DNA of 64,000 nt from Sphingomonas cannabina (GCF_021391395.1 NZ_CP090059.1:1597001-1661000); one strand, 5' to 3'. Positions 25,965 to 34,958 are shown, numbered from the stretch's first letter. Notes: generated from the letters alone by a model not told the origin. A program made the numbers and translations.

Positions 25965-28900
25965 ATGCGTCGTTACCTGCTTGCCTCCACCGCGCTCGCC
26001 GCGATGGCGGCGCCCGCCGCCGCGCAGACCAATGTCGATACTGCGCGCACTACGCCGATCAGCACCTCGACCATCAAGAACGGCACGCCCGACGCGATCA
26101 ACATCACCGACAAGGGCTCGGTCAAGCCGGCCAGCGGTACCGCGGTCACGGTCGACACCAACCATGCCGTCACCAACGGCGGCACCATCCAGATCACCAA
26201 TTCGGACGGCGCGATCGGCATCGGCGCCAACGCCGGCACCGGCGGCGGCATCACCAACAACGGCGCGATCACCATCGACGAGACCTATACCGCGGCCGAC
26301 GCCGACAATGACGGCGACGCCGACGGCCCCTTCGCGGTCGGCGGCAACCGCGCCGGCATCCGCACGCAAGGCGCCTACACCGGCAACATCGTCAACGGCA
26401 CGGCCGGCGTCATCACCGTCGAAGGCAATGATTCCGCCGGCATCCGCCTCGGCGGCCCGCTGACCGGCAATTTCACCCACGACGGCAAGACGACGGTCAT
26501 CGGCGACCGCTCGATCGGCGTCGACGCGGGCGCGATCAACGGCAACGTGCGCCTCGCCGGGACCGTCACCGCGCAGGGGAAGGACGCGATCGGCGCCCGC
26601 TTCGCCGGCGACATCTCCGGCGCAATGGTGGTGCAGGGCACGATCAGCTCGAGCGGCTATCGCTTTCCGACCGCGCCCACCGATACTTCCAAGCTCGACG
26701 GCGACGACCTGCTCCAGGGCGGCTCGGCGCTGATCGTCTCGGGCAATGTCGGCGGCGGCATCATCTTCGCGGTGCCGCCCAAGGACAACAGCACCACCGA
26801 CAACGACGAGGACAAGGACGGCATCGAGGATTCGAAGGAAGGCAGCGCCGCCGTCTCCTCACAGGGCGCGGCGCCGGCAGTCGTCATCGGCGCGACCGAC
26901 CGTGCGATCACCATCGGCCCGGTCGCGGGCACCGGCACCGGCTTCGGCATCATCATCGACGGCACGATCAAGGGCGACGGCGTCTATTCGGGCATCGACG
27001 GCAACGGCCTGGTGATCGGCGGCCGCGGCGGCGCGGTGACGGTCGCGGGCGGCATGGGCATCAGCGGCACCGTCTCGGCGAACAGCAACGGCGCCAGCGC
27101 GACCGCGATCCGCATCGGCGCGCAGGCGACCGTGCCCGAGATCCGCAACAGCGGCACGATCAGCGCGGCCGGCGGCAAGTCGACCACCTCGCTGACCACC
27201 GCGATCCTGATCGACCAGGGCGCCTCGGTCGGCACCATCCGCAACAGCGGCACGATCAAGGCGGTCGCCGGCGGCGACGACGGCACCGCCACCGCGATCC
27301 TCGACCGGTCGGGCAGCGTGGTGCTGGTCGAGAACAGCGGCACCATCTCCGCCTCGGGTGCCAAGGCCGATTCGACCCGCAACGTCGCGATCGACCTCTC
27401 GGCCAACACCAGCGGCGCCACCGTCCGCCAGACCGCGGTGGCGAGCGGCGTCACCGCGCCCTCGATCACCGGCGACATCCGCTTCGGCACCGGCAACGAC
27501 GTGCTCGACATCGCCGACGGCGCAGTCAAGGGCAACGTGTCATTCGGCGCCGGCAACAACCGCCTGGCGCTGTCGGGCGACGGCACCTACACCGGCGCGG
27601 CCACCTTCGGCGCCGGCAACGACACGCTGGCGCTCACCGGCACCTCGAAGTTCACCGGGTCGGCGGACTTCGGCGGCGGATCGGACGTGCTGACGATCGA
27701 CGGCGGATCGCTGTTCGCGGGTTCGCTGGCCAATGCCGGTGGCCTGGCCGTCACCGTCACCAACGGTGCCTTCGACGTCACCAAGACCGCGTCGATCGCC
27801 TCGCTCAACGTCGGGGCCAGCGGCGTACTCGCCGTCACGCTCGACAAGACCGGCGGCACCGGAACGATGATCAACGTCGCCGGCAACGCCAGCTTCGCCG
27901 ATGGGGCGACGCTGGCGCTGAAGGTCGCCAGCATCAAGGACGTGGAGGGGCATTACGTCGTCCTGCAGGCCGGCTCGCTGACCGGCGCCGACAAGCTCAA
28001 GACCAGCTCGGTGCTGCTGCCCTATCTCCTCAAGGGCACGCTGAACACCAGCGTCGCCAACCAGCTCGCGGTCGACGTCGTCCGCAAGACCACCACCGAG
28101 CTCGAGCTCAACCGCTCGGAAAGCTCGGCGTTCAACGCGATCTACACGGCGCTCGGCACCGATCAGAAGGTCGGCGATGCCTTCCTCAACATCACCGACG
28201 GCGAGGTGTTCCGCGGCTCGCTCCGCCAGCTCCTGCCCGACCATGCCGGCGGCGCGTTCGAGGCGGCGACCCAGGGCTCGCGCAGCGTCGCCCGCATGGT
28301 TTCCGACCCGCACGGCCCGTTCAAGGACGAGGGCAACTGGGGCTATTGGGTCACCTCGACCGTGTGGGGCACGTCCAAGGATCGCGACGCGACCGCGGGC
28401 TACAATGCCGGCGGCTGGACCGCGGCGGGCGGCGTCGAGACCAAGACCGGCTTCGGCAACGTCGGCGTCTACGCCGCGTACATGTGGAGCCAGGACAACG
28501 ACAACAGCACCGACAACGACGTGATGGGCAACCAGTACGAGCTCGGCAGCTACTGGAAGGGGCGCTGGAACGGCTTCGCCGCCAATGTCCGCGCGTCGCT
28601 GGCCAAGATCGACTTCGACAGCACCCGCCGCTTCGACGGATCGATCGGCACCGAGGCGGTCAGCCGTGTCGCCAAGGGCAGCTGGGGCGGCAAGCTGACT
28701 TCCTTCTCGGCGGCGGTCTCGCACGAGAGCGGCGGCGCGATGTTCTTCATCCGCCCGTCGGCGGCGGTCGACTATTACAAGCTCAAGGAGGACGGCTACA
28801 CCGAGACCGGCGGCGGCACCGCAATGAACCTGACCGTCGCCGGGCGCACCAGCGACGAGCTTGCGGTCACCGGCGCGATGGCGGCCGGCATCGACTTCAT

Positions 28901-29174
28901 GGGCTTCTACGAGCGCGACGAGGGCTGGTTCCGCGTCGAGGCTGAGGGCGGCCGGCGCCAGATCGTCGGCGGCGAGCTCGGCGTCACCAAGGCCCATTTC
29001 CAGGGCGGCGAGACCTTCACCCTGGTACCGGAGGACCGCACCAACGGCTGGGTCGGCAAGCTCCGCGCGATGGGCGGCAACAATTATTTCCGTCTGGTCG
29101 GCGAGGCCAGCGCCGAGGAGCAGCAGGATCGCTTCGTCCTCGGCATCCGCGCCTCGCTCCAGATCGGGCTCTAG
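25965..29174 (+). CDS. Autotransporter (type Va) with beta-helix-like passenger and Asp-rich inserts
   Basis: A 1069-residue protein: signal peptide MRRYLLASTALAAMAAPAAAQ, a long passenger of short Gly/Asn/Ser/Thr-rich repeats (NNGAI, RNSGTI, ENSGTI and similar) typical of a beta-helix, then an autotransporter beta-barrel from about residue 790 (NWGYWVTSTVWGTSKDR) to the end. Two acidic inserts interrupt the passenger: DADNDGDADG near residue 112 and DNDEDKDGIEDS near 280, resembling calcium-binding DxDxDG loops. The barrel ends RASLQIGL, without the usual terminal aromatic. The start is ATG 25965, not the TTG before it. It lies 78 bases behind the TonB receptor and may belong to the same regulon. 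Function unknown; adhesion is one possibility. Confidence 0.9.
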   Translation: MRRYLLASTALAAMAAPAAAQTNVDTARTTPISTSTIKNGTPDAINITDKGSVKPASGTAVTVDTNHAVTNGGTIQITNSDGAIGIGANAGTGGGITNNGAITIDETYTAADADNDGDADGPFAVGGNRAGIRTQGAYTGNIVNGTAGVITVEGNDSAGIRLGGPLTGNFTHDGKTTVIGDRSIGVDAGAINGNVRLAGTVTAQGKDAIGARFAGDISGAMVVQGTISSSGYRFPTAPTDTSKLDGDDLLQGGSALIVSGNVGGGIIFAVPPKDNSTTDNDEDKDGIEDSKEGSAAVSSQGAAPAVVIGATDRAITIGPVAGTGTGFGIIIDGTIKGDGVYSGIDGNGLVIGGRGGAVTVAGGMGISGTVSANSNGASATAIRIGAQATVPEIRNSGTISAAGGKSTTSLTTAILIDQGASVGTIRNSGTIKAVAGGDDGTATAILDRSGSVVLVENSGTISASGAKADSTRNVAIDLSANTSGATVRQTAVASGVTAPSITGDIRFGTGNDVLDIADGAVKGNVSFGAGNNRLALSGDGTYTGAATFGAGNDTLALTGTSKFTGSADFGGGSDVLTIDGGSLFAGSLANAGGLAVTVTNGAFDVTKTASIASLNVGASGVLAVTLDKTGGTGTMINVAGNASFADGATLALKVASIKDVEGHYVVLQAGSLTGADKLKTSSVLLPYLLKGTLNTSVANQLAVDVVRKTTTELELNRSESSAFNAIYTALGTDQKVGDAFLNITDGEVFRGSLRQLLPDHAGGAFEAATQGSRSVARMVSDPHGPFKDEGNWGYWVTSTVWGTSKDRDATAGYNAGGWTAAGGVETKTGFGNVGVYAAYMWSQDNDNSTDNDVMGNQYELGSYWKGRWNGFAANVRASLAKIDFDSTRRFDGSIGTEAVSRVAKGSWGGKLTSFSAAVSHESGGAMFFIRPSAAVDYYKLKEDGYTETGGGTAMNLTVAGRTSDELAVTGAMAAGIDFMGFYERDEGWFRVEAEGGRRQIVGGELGVTKAHFQGGETFTLVPEDRTNGWVGKLRAMGGNNYFRLVGEASAEEQQDRFVLGIRASLQIGL

Positions 29175-29336
29175 TCCCTCTGATTGGCTGCCGGGCACCG
29201 GTCCCCCGCACGGCAGACAATCGCGGCCGCGGCATTCTCCCCAATGTCGCGGCCGCACCCTTTTTCCGCTGCGGATTGATGTCGGCCGGGCTGTTGTGCC
29301 TATAGGCTTCATGCGGCGTCCCGCCGCGGGGGTGGC

Positions 29337-30569
29337 ATGATGGCAGCTGAGTTCGACGTGGTGATCGTGGGCGCCGGCCATGGCGGCGCGCAGGCGGCGA
29401 TCCTGCTGCGCCAGCACGGCTTCGCCGGGTCGATCGCGCTCGTCGGCGACGAGCCGGGGCTGCCCTATGAGCGGCCGCCGCTCTCCAAGGAGTATCTGCT
29501 CGGCGAGAAGCCGGTCGAGCGCCTCTACCTCCGCCCGGCGGAGTTCTGGCGCGGACGCGACGTCACCCTGCTTCCGGGCCGGCGCGTGTCCGCGCTCGAT
29601 CCTGCGGCGCATCGGCTGGCCCTCTCGGACGGGGACGCGATCGGCTATCGCACCTGTATCTGGGCCGCAGGCGGCCGGGCGCGCACGCTCGCCTGCGAGG
29701 GCGCGAACCTCGCCGGTATCCATCTCGTGCGTACGCTCGCCGACGCCGATGCGATCGCGGCGGCGCTCGGCGGCGTGACCAATGTCGCGGTAATCGGCGG
29801 CGGCTATATCGGGCTGGAGGCGGCGGCGGTGTTCCGCAAGTTCGGCAAGCACGTCACCCTGCTCGAAGCGCTGCCGCGCGTGCTCGCGCGCGTCGCGGGC
29901 GAGCCGCTGTCGCGCTTCTACGAAGCCGAGCATCGCGCGCACGGCGTCGACGTGCGGCTCGAGACGCAGCTGGAGGGTTTCACCGGCGCGGATGGCCGCG
30001 TGGCTGGGGTACGCCTCGCGGGAGGCGAGATCGTACCGGCCGAACTGGTGGTGATCGGCATCGGGATCGTTCCCAACGTCGAACCGCTGCTGGAGGCGGG
30101 CGCAGCTGGCGGGAACGGCGTCGACGTCGACGAGCTGTGCCGCACCTCGCTGCCGGACGTCTATGCGGTGGGCGACTGCGCCGCGCATGAGAACGGCTTC
30201 TGTGGTGGCCGGCGCATCCGGCTCGAATCAGTCCAGAACGCCAACGATCAGGCCGCGACCGCAGTGAAGGCGATCCTTGGCCAGCCGCAGCCTTATCGCG
30301 CGGTGCCGTGGTTCTGGTCGAACCAATATGATCTCAAGCTGCAGACGGTGGGCCTGTCGGCGGATCACGACGAGACGGTGCTGCGCGGCGATCCTGCCTC
30401 GCGCGCCTTCTCGCTGATCTATCTGAGGGAAGGGCGGGTGATCGCCCTCGACTGCGTCAACGCGGTCAAGGACTATGTCCAGGGCCGTGCGCTGGTGGTG
30501 AACGGCGCTACGCCCGACAAGACTGCGCTCGCCGATCCGGCGGTGCCGCTCAAGGGGCTCGCCGGCTGA
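29337..30569 (+). CDS. NAD(P)H-dependent ferredoxin reductase (rhodocoxin/putidaredoxin reductase type)
   Basis: A 410-residue FAD oxidoreductase. The FAD-binding GAGHGG is at residues 12-17, [11 protein letters not shown] follows as in this class, the NAD(P)H-binding GGGYIG is at 154-159, and the second FAD motif VYAVGDCA is around residue 280. A C-terminal reductase domain follows ([16 protein letters not shown]). Such enzymes pass electrons to [2Fe-2S] ferredoxins serving P450s or oxygenases; no ferredoxin or oxygenase is nearby. Two adjacent ATGs make the start ambiguous by one residue. Confidence 0.92.
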   Translation: MMAAEFDVVIVGAGHGGAQAAILLRQHGFAGSIALVGDEPGLPYERPPLSKEYLLGEKPVERLYLRPAEFWRGRDVTLLPGRRVSALDPAAHRLALSDGDAIGYRTCIWAAGGRARTLACEGANLAGIHLVRTLADADAIAAALGGVTNVAVIGGGYIGLEAAAVFRKFGKHVTLLEALPRVLARVAGEPLSRFYEAEHRAHGVDVRLETQLEGFTGADGRVAGVRLAGGEIVPAELVVIGIGIVPNVEPLLEAGAAGGNGVDVDELCRTSLPDVYAVGDCAAHENGFCGGRRIRLESVQNANDQAATAVKAILGQPQPYRAVPWFWSNQYDLKLQTVGLSADHDETVLRGDPASRAFSLIYLREGRVIALDCVNAVKDYVQGRALVVNGATPDKTALADPAVPLKGLAG

Positions 30570-30618
30570 ATCCCGCACCGGGACGCCGGTTAACCACCTT
30601 TTCGCATGGCCAGAATCG

Positions 30619-30633
30619 TAAACGGGGCGTTAA
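30619..30633. promoter_or_regulatory. Near-consensus CtrA-type box (TAAA-N7-TTAA)
   Basis: One mismatch from TTAA-N7-TTAA, followed by C as in the alphaproteobacterial CtrA half-site. It ends 9 bases before the ATG of the 54-residue protein. That is too close for a classical -35 activator site, so repression or chance is also possible. Confidence 0.35.
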
Positions 30634-30642
30634 CTTCCGCCC

Positions 30643-30807
30643 ATGCGACGCTATCTCGTTCTCACCGATGAAGGCCGGCGCCACCCCTTCCGCCGCTCGC
30701 TCCCGCCGCAGCGGATCGAGCGCCTCAGGGACGATGATCAGGACCTGAAGCTCTTCGCGCTGAGCTTCACCGCCTTCTTCATCTGCTTCTATACGTTCCT
30801 GTTCTGA
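30643..30807 (+). CDS. Small membrane protein, 54 residues
   Basis: Read directly: it starts MRRYLVLTDEGRRHPFRRSL, has a charged middle (RIERLRDDDQDLKLFAL) and a C-terminal hydrophobic anchor (SFTAFFICFYTFLF) ending at TGA 30805-30807. The pattern of a basic cytoplasmic head and a tail-end membrane segment looks like a real tail-anchored microprotein. It lies in its own intergenic space with an AT-richer region upstream. Function unknown. Below the usual size cut-off, so easily missed. Confidence 0.6.
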   Translation: MRRYLVLTDEGRRHPFRRSLPPQRIERLRDDDQDLKLFALSFTAFFICFYTFLF

Positions 30808-30817
30808 GCTGAGGCTG

Positions 30818-30931
30818 TCCGGATGAAGTGAACTCGTGCTCCTGCGAAAGCAGGAGCCCTGGATCATGAGCGGCGCACTAGCGGCCTGGGCTCCTGCTTT
30901 CGCAGGAGCACTCGTGTAGTTTCAAACCGGA
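30818..30931. repeat. Intergenic inverted repeat, family E
   Basis: The inner arms TGCTCCTGCGAAAGCAGGAG and their complement are perfect, and each arm also folds on itself (CTCCTGC/GCAGGAG). The outer parts (TCCGG...) pair imperfectly, extending the element to about 114 bases. It sits between the convergent 54-residue gene and the LplT-like gene and could serve as a two-way transcript-end structure. Confidence 0.75.
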
Positions 30932-30937
30932 CGGACT

Positions 30938-32233
30938 CTAGTCACACGCCTTGTGCAGCTTCTGCGCGAGCCACGCCGAGATCAGGCACATCACCGCCAC
31001 CAGCAGCAGCATGTTCTCCGATGTCACGCCCAGGGCGGTGAGGGCGATCACCACCACCGCGCCAACGGCCATCGCGCCGGAGTTGACGACGTTGTTCGCC
31101 GCCACCGTGCGTGCGGTCTGGTCCTTGGTGACGGTGGTGGTGAGGAAGGCGTAGAGCGGCACCACGAACATGCCGCCGGTGATCGCGATCGCGACGAGCG
31201 TGACGATCACCAGCAGCGACTGCGGCATCGTCACGAACTCGGCGATGTTGTAGAGTCCGCCGTCGGGCGCCGGCACGAAATTGCGCGCTTCCAGCGAGAA
31301 GGCGACGACGAACACCGCCATCAGCAGCACCGACATCGGCCCGTATTTGGCCGAGATGCGGCCCTTGAGCATGGCGTTGATGATCACCGATCCGATCGCG
31401 ACGCCGATCGAGAAGATCGCGATCGTCATGCTCGCGACGCGCTCGTCGGCGGTCAGCACGTTCTTCACCAGCGGGGGGAAGATGATGATCAGCACCGCCC
31501 CGATCGTCCAGAAGAAGCTGATCGCGCAGATCGCCAGGAACAGGCGCGGAATGTGCATCGTCGCGCTGATCAGCCGCCAGGACGAGGTCAGGGGATTGTA
31601 GTTGATCGCGAGCTGCGGCCCGACGCGCGGCGCCGGGGGCACCATCCGGCCGGTCACCCAGCCCGCGAGCGCCACCGCCAGCGTCATGCCCGCGGCCAGG
31701 CGGATGTCGTGCACCACGAACCCCGCCACCACCGTGCCGATCAGGATCGAGAGGTAGGTCCCCGCCTCGACCAGCCCGGTGCCGCCCAGCACCTCGTCCT
31801 CTTTGAGGTGCTGAGGCAGGATCGCGTATTTGATCGGGCCGAAGAAGGTCGAATGGATGCCGAGGAACAGCACCGACGCCAGCATCATGCCGATGCCGAT
31901 CGTGGTGTGCCCGGCGCGTGCGGCGAGCATCCCGGCGCCGCCGAACAGCATGATCGCGATCTCGGCGGTCTTCACCAGCCGGATGATCTTCGACTTGTCG
32001 TGCGTGTCGGCGAGCTGGCCGGACAGGGCGGAGAGCAGGAAGAAGGGAATCAGCGACAAACCGGTCGCCAGCGCGTTGAAGTTCGATTCGAGCTTGGCGT
32101 CGTTGAAGATCTCGTAGGTCGCGAACAGGACCATCGTCGTCTTGAACAGATTGTCGTTGAAGGCACCGAGGAACTGGGTGACGAACAGCGGCAGGAAACG
32201 CCGTTGCCTGAGGAGCCCGAGGGCGTTGATCAT
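30938..32233 (-). CDS. MFS transporter, lysophospholipid transporter LplT-like
   Basis: A 431-residue major-facilitator protein with about twelve hydrophobic segments. The N-terminus FLPLFVTQFLGAFNDNLFKT is characteristic of LplT and of LplT-acyltransferase fusions, which flip lysophospholipids inward for re-acylation. Only the transporter part is present; no PlsC or AMP-ligase domain follows. ATG 32233 (MINALGLLRQRR) is chosen over the longer open frame to 32308. pgsA, a phospholipid gene, starts divergently 113 bases away, in keeping with a lipid role. Confidence 0.87.
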   Translation of the reverse strand: MINALGLLRQRRFLPLFVTQFLGAFNDNLFKTTMVLFATYEIFNDAKLESNFNALATGLSLIPFFLLSALSGQLADTHDKSKIIRLVKTAEIAIMLFGGAGMLAARAGHTTIGIGMMLASVLFLGIHSTFFGPIKYAILPQHLKEDEVLGGTGLVEAGTYLSILIGTVVAGFVVHDIRLAAGMTLAVALAGWVTGRMVPPAPRVGPQLAINYNPLTSSWRLISATMHIPRLFLAICAISFFWTIGAVLIIIFPPLVKNVLTADERVASMTIAIFSIGVAIGSVIINAMLKGRISAKYGPMSVLLMAVFVVAFSLEARNFVPAPDGGLYNIAEFVTMPQSLLVIVTLVAIAITGGMFVVPLYAFLTTTVTKDQTARTVAANNVVNSGAMAVGAVVVIALTALGVTSENMLLLVAVMCLISAWLAQKLHKACD

Positions 32234-32346
32234 GGAAGAGGATACACCCCGGTCGTTAAGACAGCCCCGCCGCCATAGCCGAGCGGGGGAGGAGCGGGCA
32301 ACTCTCATACCCCTCCCGCTCCCGGGAGCGGAGTGCTAGTCGGGAC

Positions 32347-32904
32347 ATGATGCTGACGCTGCCCAACATCCTGACCCTCTCGCGGATCTTCGCGGTGCCG
32401 CTGCTCGTGTGGATGCTGTGGTGGCCGCAATGGACGGTCGGCTATTGGCTGGCGTTCGTGCTCTACTGCGTGATCGCGGCGACCGATTACCTCGACGGCT
32501 ATCTCGCCCGCGCGCAGGGGGCGGTGTCGAAGCTCGGCATCTTCCTCGATCCGATCGCCGACAAGATCATGGTCGCCGCGGTGATCCTGATGCTGGTCGC
32601 GACCCACGATATCGAGGGCTTTCACCTCATCCCCGCGCTGGTCATCCTGCTCAGGGAGATCATGGTGTCGGGCCTGCGCGAGTTTCTGGGCGGCATCCAG
32701 GTCTCGGTGCCGGTGTCGCAACTCGCCAAATGGAAGACCGCGCTCCAGCTCGTCGCGCTGGGCGCGCTGATCCTGTCGGGCGCGCTGCCGGGGTGGCTGT
32801 GGATCAAGGTGGTCGGGCTGGCGTCGCTGTGGGCTGCCGCCGCGCTGACGCTGATCACCGGATGGGACTATCTGCGCATCGGCCTCAGGCACATGGAAAG
32901 CTGA
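32347..32904 (+). CDS. pgsA: CDP-diacylglycerol-glycerol-3-phosphate 3-phosphatidyltransferase PgsA
   Basis: A 185-residue inner-membrane CDP-alcohol phosphatidyltransferase making phosphatidylglycerophosphate. The family motif D-G-x2-A-R-x8-G-x3-D-x3-D is seen as DGYLARAQGAVSKLGIFLDP followed by IAD. The start TLPNILTLSRIFAVPLL is typical. The stop overlaps the moaD start (TGATG). Confidence 0.95.
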   Translation: MMLTLPNILTLSRIFAVPLLVWMLWWPQWTVGYWLAFVLYCVIAATDYLDGYLARAQGAVSKLGIFLDPIADKIMVAAVILMLVATHDIEGFHLIPALVILLREIMVSGLREFLGGIQVSVPVSQLAKWKTALQLVALGALILSGALPGWLWIKVVGLASLWAAAALTLITGWDYLRIGLRHMES

Positions 32905-33161
32905 TGGCGGTCGAGATGCTCTATTTCGCCTGGGTGCGCGAGGCGGTGGGGAGGGGCGGCGAAACGATCGAACCGCCCGCCGAGGTGGTGACGGTCGCCG
33001 ACCTGCTCGACTGGCTCGGCGGGCACAGCCGGCCCCACGCCGCGGCTTTCGCCGACAGGGGGCGTCTGCGCGCGGCGGTCGACCAGCGTTTCGCCCCGCT
33101 CGATGCGCCGATCGCGGGCGCGCGGGAGATCGCGATCTTCCCGCCGGTGACCGGCGGATGA
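32904..33161 (+). CDS. moaD: Molybdopterin synthase small subunit MoaD
   Basis: An 85-residue ubiquitin-like sulfur carrier. It starts MAVEMLYFAWVREAVG and ends IFPPVTGG; the terminal Gly-Gly becomes the thiocarboxylate. With MoaE it converts cPMP to molybdopterin. ATG overlaps the pgsA stop and its own end overlaps moaE by four bases, so pgsA-moaD-moaE is one coupled unit. Confidence 0.94.
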   Translation: MAVEMLYFAWVREAVGRGGETIEPPAEVVTVADLLDWLGGHSRPHAAAFADRGRLRAAVDQRFAPLDAPIAGAREIAIFPPVTGG

Positions 33162-33607
33162 TCCGCGTCGTTGTCCAGCCCGAGCCGATCGACACCGCCG
33201 CCGAGCTGGCGCTAGCTGAAGCGGAAGCCGGCGGGGCCGGCGCGGTCGCGAGCTTCACCGGCCTGGTCCGCGCGGACGACGGCGTCACCGCGCTGGAGCT
33301 GGAGCATTATCCCGGCATGACCGAGGCGGCGCTGCGCCATCTCGCCAACGAGGCAGTCGAGCGCTGGGCGCTGCTCGGCGCGACCGTCGTCCATCGGGTC
33401 GGCCGGATGACGCCGGGCGAGCGGGTGGTGTTCGTCGCAGCCGCGGCGAGCCATCGCGCTGCCGCACTGGAGGCCTGCGCCTATCTGATCGATCGGCTCA
33501 AGACCGATGCGCCGTTCTGGAAGCGCGAGCTACGTGGCGATGCGGCGCGCTGGGTGGAGACCAGGGAGGGCGACATCGCCGCTTCCGCTCGCTGGCTGGC
33601 GGAGTAG
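33158..33607 (+). CDS. moaE: Molybdopterin synthase large subunit MoaE
   Basis: A 149-residue catalytic subunit. Family marks are GAVASFTGLVRADDG, LELEHYPGMTEAAL, VVHRVGRMTPGE and the active-site region LIDRLKTDAPFWKRE, with its conserved lysines. The start is coupled to moaD by a four-base overlap. Confidence 0.95.
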   Translation: MIRVVVQPEPIDTAAELALAEAEAGGAGAVASFTGLVRADDGVTALELEHYPGMTEAALRHLANEAVERWALLGATVVHRVGRMTPGERVVFVAAAASHRAAALEACAYLIDRLKTDAPFWKRELRGDAARWVETREGDIAASARWLAE

Positions 33608-33622
33608 AGTCCGCCCATTCCA

Positions 33623-33711
33623 CCGTTCGCCCTGAGCTTGTCGAAGGGCCATACTTTCTTTCGAGCGGTTGCGGGAGAAGGACGGCCCTTCGACAAGCTC
33701 AGGGCGAACGG
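33623..33711. repeat. Intergenic inverted repeat, family F
   Basis: Perfect 28-base arms at 33623-33650 and 33684-33711 with the core CGCCCTGAGCTTGTCGAAGG; loop of 33 bases. It lies between the convergent moaE and oxyR genes. This core is a widespread dispersed motif in sphingomonads and other proteobacteria. Confidence 0.85.
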
Positions 33712-33732
33712 GAGAAGAGGCGATCGAAAGGC

Positions 33733-34632
33733 TCACCCTTCCGCCAATACCTCGGCCAGCAGCCGGAAGTCCTTCTCGCGCGGCGAGGCGCGGCGCCATA
33801 CCAGGGCGATATCGCGGGCCGGGTTGTCGGCCGCGAGCGGCGTCGCGTCGACATGGGTGCTGTCGAGGATGCCCGCCTCGATCGCCATCTCGGGCAGGAT
33901 CGTAACGCCGAGGCCGTTGTCGACCATCTGTACGATGGTGTGGAGCGAGGTGCCGAGCATCGTCGCCTCGGCGCGGATCTCCGGCCGGTTGCACGCCGCC
34001 AGTGCATGGTCCTTGAGACAATGGCCGTCCTCGAGCAGCAGCAGCCGCGTCTCGTCGATCTCGCTGGGCTTCACGCCCGGCGGGGTCGGCGCGATCTCGC
34101 CTTCGGGATAGGCGAGGAACAGCCGGTCCTGGAACAGCCGCGCCACCTCGACGTCGCCGCAGGCATAGGGGAGGGCTAGTAGCACGCAATCGGTGCGCCC
34201 GTGACTGAGTCCTTCGCACGCCGCACCGCTCGGTTCCTCTCGCAGGTAGAGCTTGAGGTCCGGGTAATCGGCCCGGAGCCGCGGCAGGATGCGCGGCAGC
34301 ATGAAGGGGGCGATCGTCGGGATCACGCTCATCCGCATCTCGCCGGACAGCGGCCGGCCGGCGGCGCGGGCCATGTCGCCCAGCTCCTCCGCCTCGCGGA
34401 TCACCCGCCGCGCCTTGTCGGCGATGCGCTCGCCCACGGGCGTGAAGCGCACCACCCGGCGCGTGCGCTCGACCAAGGTGATGCCGATCAGCGTCTCCAG
34501 CTCGCGGATGCCGGCGGAGAGGGTGGACTGGGTGACGAAGCAGCTCTCGGCAGCGCGGCCGAAATGGCCATGGTCCTTCAGCGCCACGAGATACTGGAGC
34601 TGCTTGAGCGTGGGAAGATAAGTGGCGGCCAG
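33733..34632 (-). CDS. oxyR: Hydrogen-peroxide sensor regulator OxyR (apparent CTG start)
   Basis: A LysR-family regulator of the oxidative-stress response. The helix-turn-helix is HFGRAAESCFVTQSTLSAGI. The two redox cysteines are C205 and C214 of the 299-residue form (EDGHCLKDHALAAC), with the spacing of E. coli OxyR. No ATG or GTG gives a full N-terminus: the first GTG (34587) removes the family start YLPTLKQLQYLV. In frame, CTG at 34632-34630 is preceded by GGAGA with a 6-base spacer and yields xAATYLPTLKQLQYLV, so I place the start there. Confidence 0.88.
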   Translation of the reverse strand: MAATYLPTLKQLQYLVALKDHGHFGRAAESCFVTQSTLSAGIRELETLIGITLVERTRRVVRFTPVGERIADKARRVIREAEELGDMARAAGRPLSGEMRMSVIPTIAPFMLPRILPRLRADYPDLKLYLREEPSGAACEGLSHGRTDCVLLALPYACGDVEVARLFQDRLFLAYPEGEIAPTPPGVKPSEIDETRLLLLEDGHCLKDHALAACNRPEIRAEATMLGTSLHTIVQMVDNGLGVTILPEMAIEAGILDSTHVDATPLAADNPARDIALVWRRASPREKDFRLLAEVLAEG

Positions 34633-34701
34633 TGATCGTCTCCGTCGATGGTCACGGCCTAGATAAGCGGTTCCGACGATGACGCCAGCCCCAGCCTGGG
34701 G

Positions 34702-34887
34702 CTATTGTCTATCGCGCCACAGCAGCCACAGGTTGATCGCGATCCCTATCGCGGCGCCTGCCAGGAAGCCGATCGTCGTCTGGCCGAGAAGGAAGCCGAT
34801 CACGATGCCGGCGAACAGGGCGAGGACGAACAGGGCACCGCCGCCGGTGGGCGACTTGGGAGACGGAGCGGGATCGGGGGTCGGCAT
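34702..34887 (-). CDS. Small two-helix membrane protein
   Basis: A 61-residue protein. After a Pro-rich head (MPTPDPAPSPKSPTGGG) come two hydrophobic helices (ALFVLALFAGIVIGFLLG and IGFLAGAAIGIAINLWLLW) and a basic end. The frame is open to 34956, but GGAGGG lies 4 bases before ATG 34887, which fixes the start. Function unknown. Confidence 0.7.
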   Translation of the reverse strand: MPTPDPAPSPKSPTGGGALFVLALFAGIVIGFLLGQTTIGFLAGAAIGIAINLWLLWRDRQ

Positions 34888-34958
34888 CCTTCCCTCCTGC
34901 CATGTCCCGGCCGCAGATGCCACCGTCCCTGTCGGAACCGTGAAGGTGTGGCCCATTT

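Noticed and set aside
27540..30188. An 882-codon frame on the minus strand opposite the autotransporter and oxidoreductase
   Set aside because: It is antisense to two well-supported genes, is rich in Arg/Ala/Gly/Asp/Val as expected of a shadow frame in GC-rich DNA, and shows no domain.
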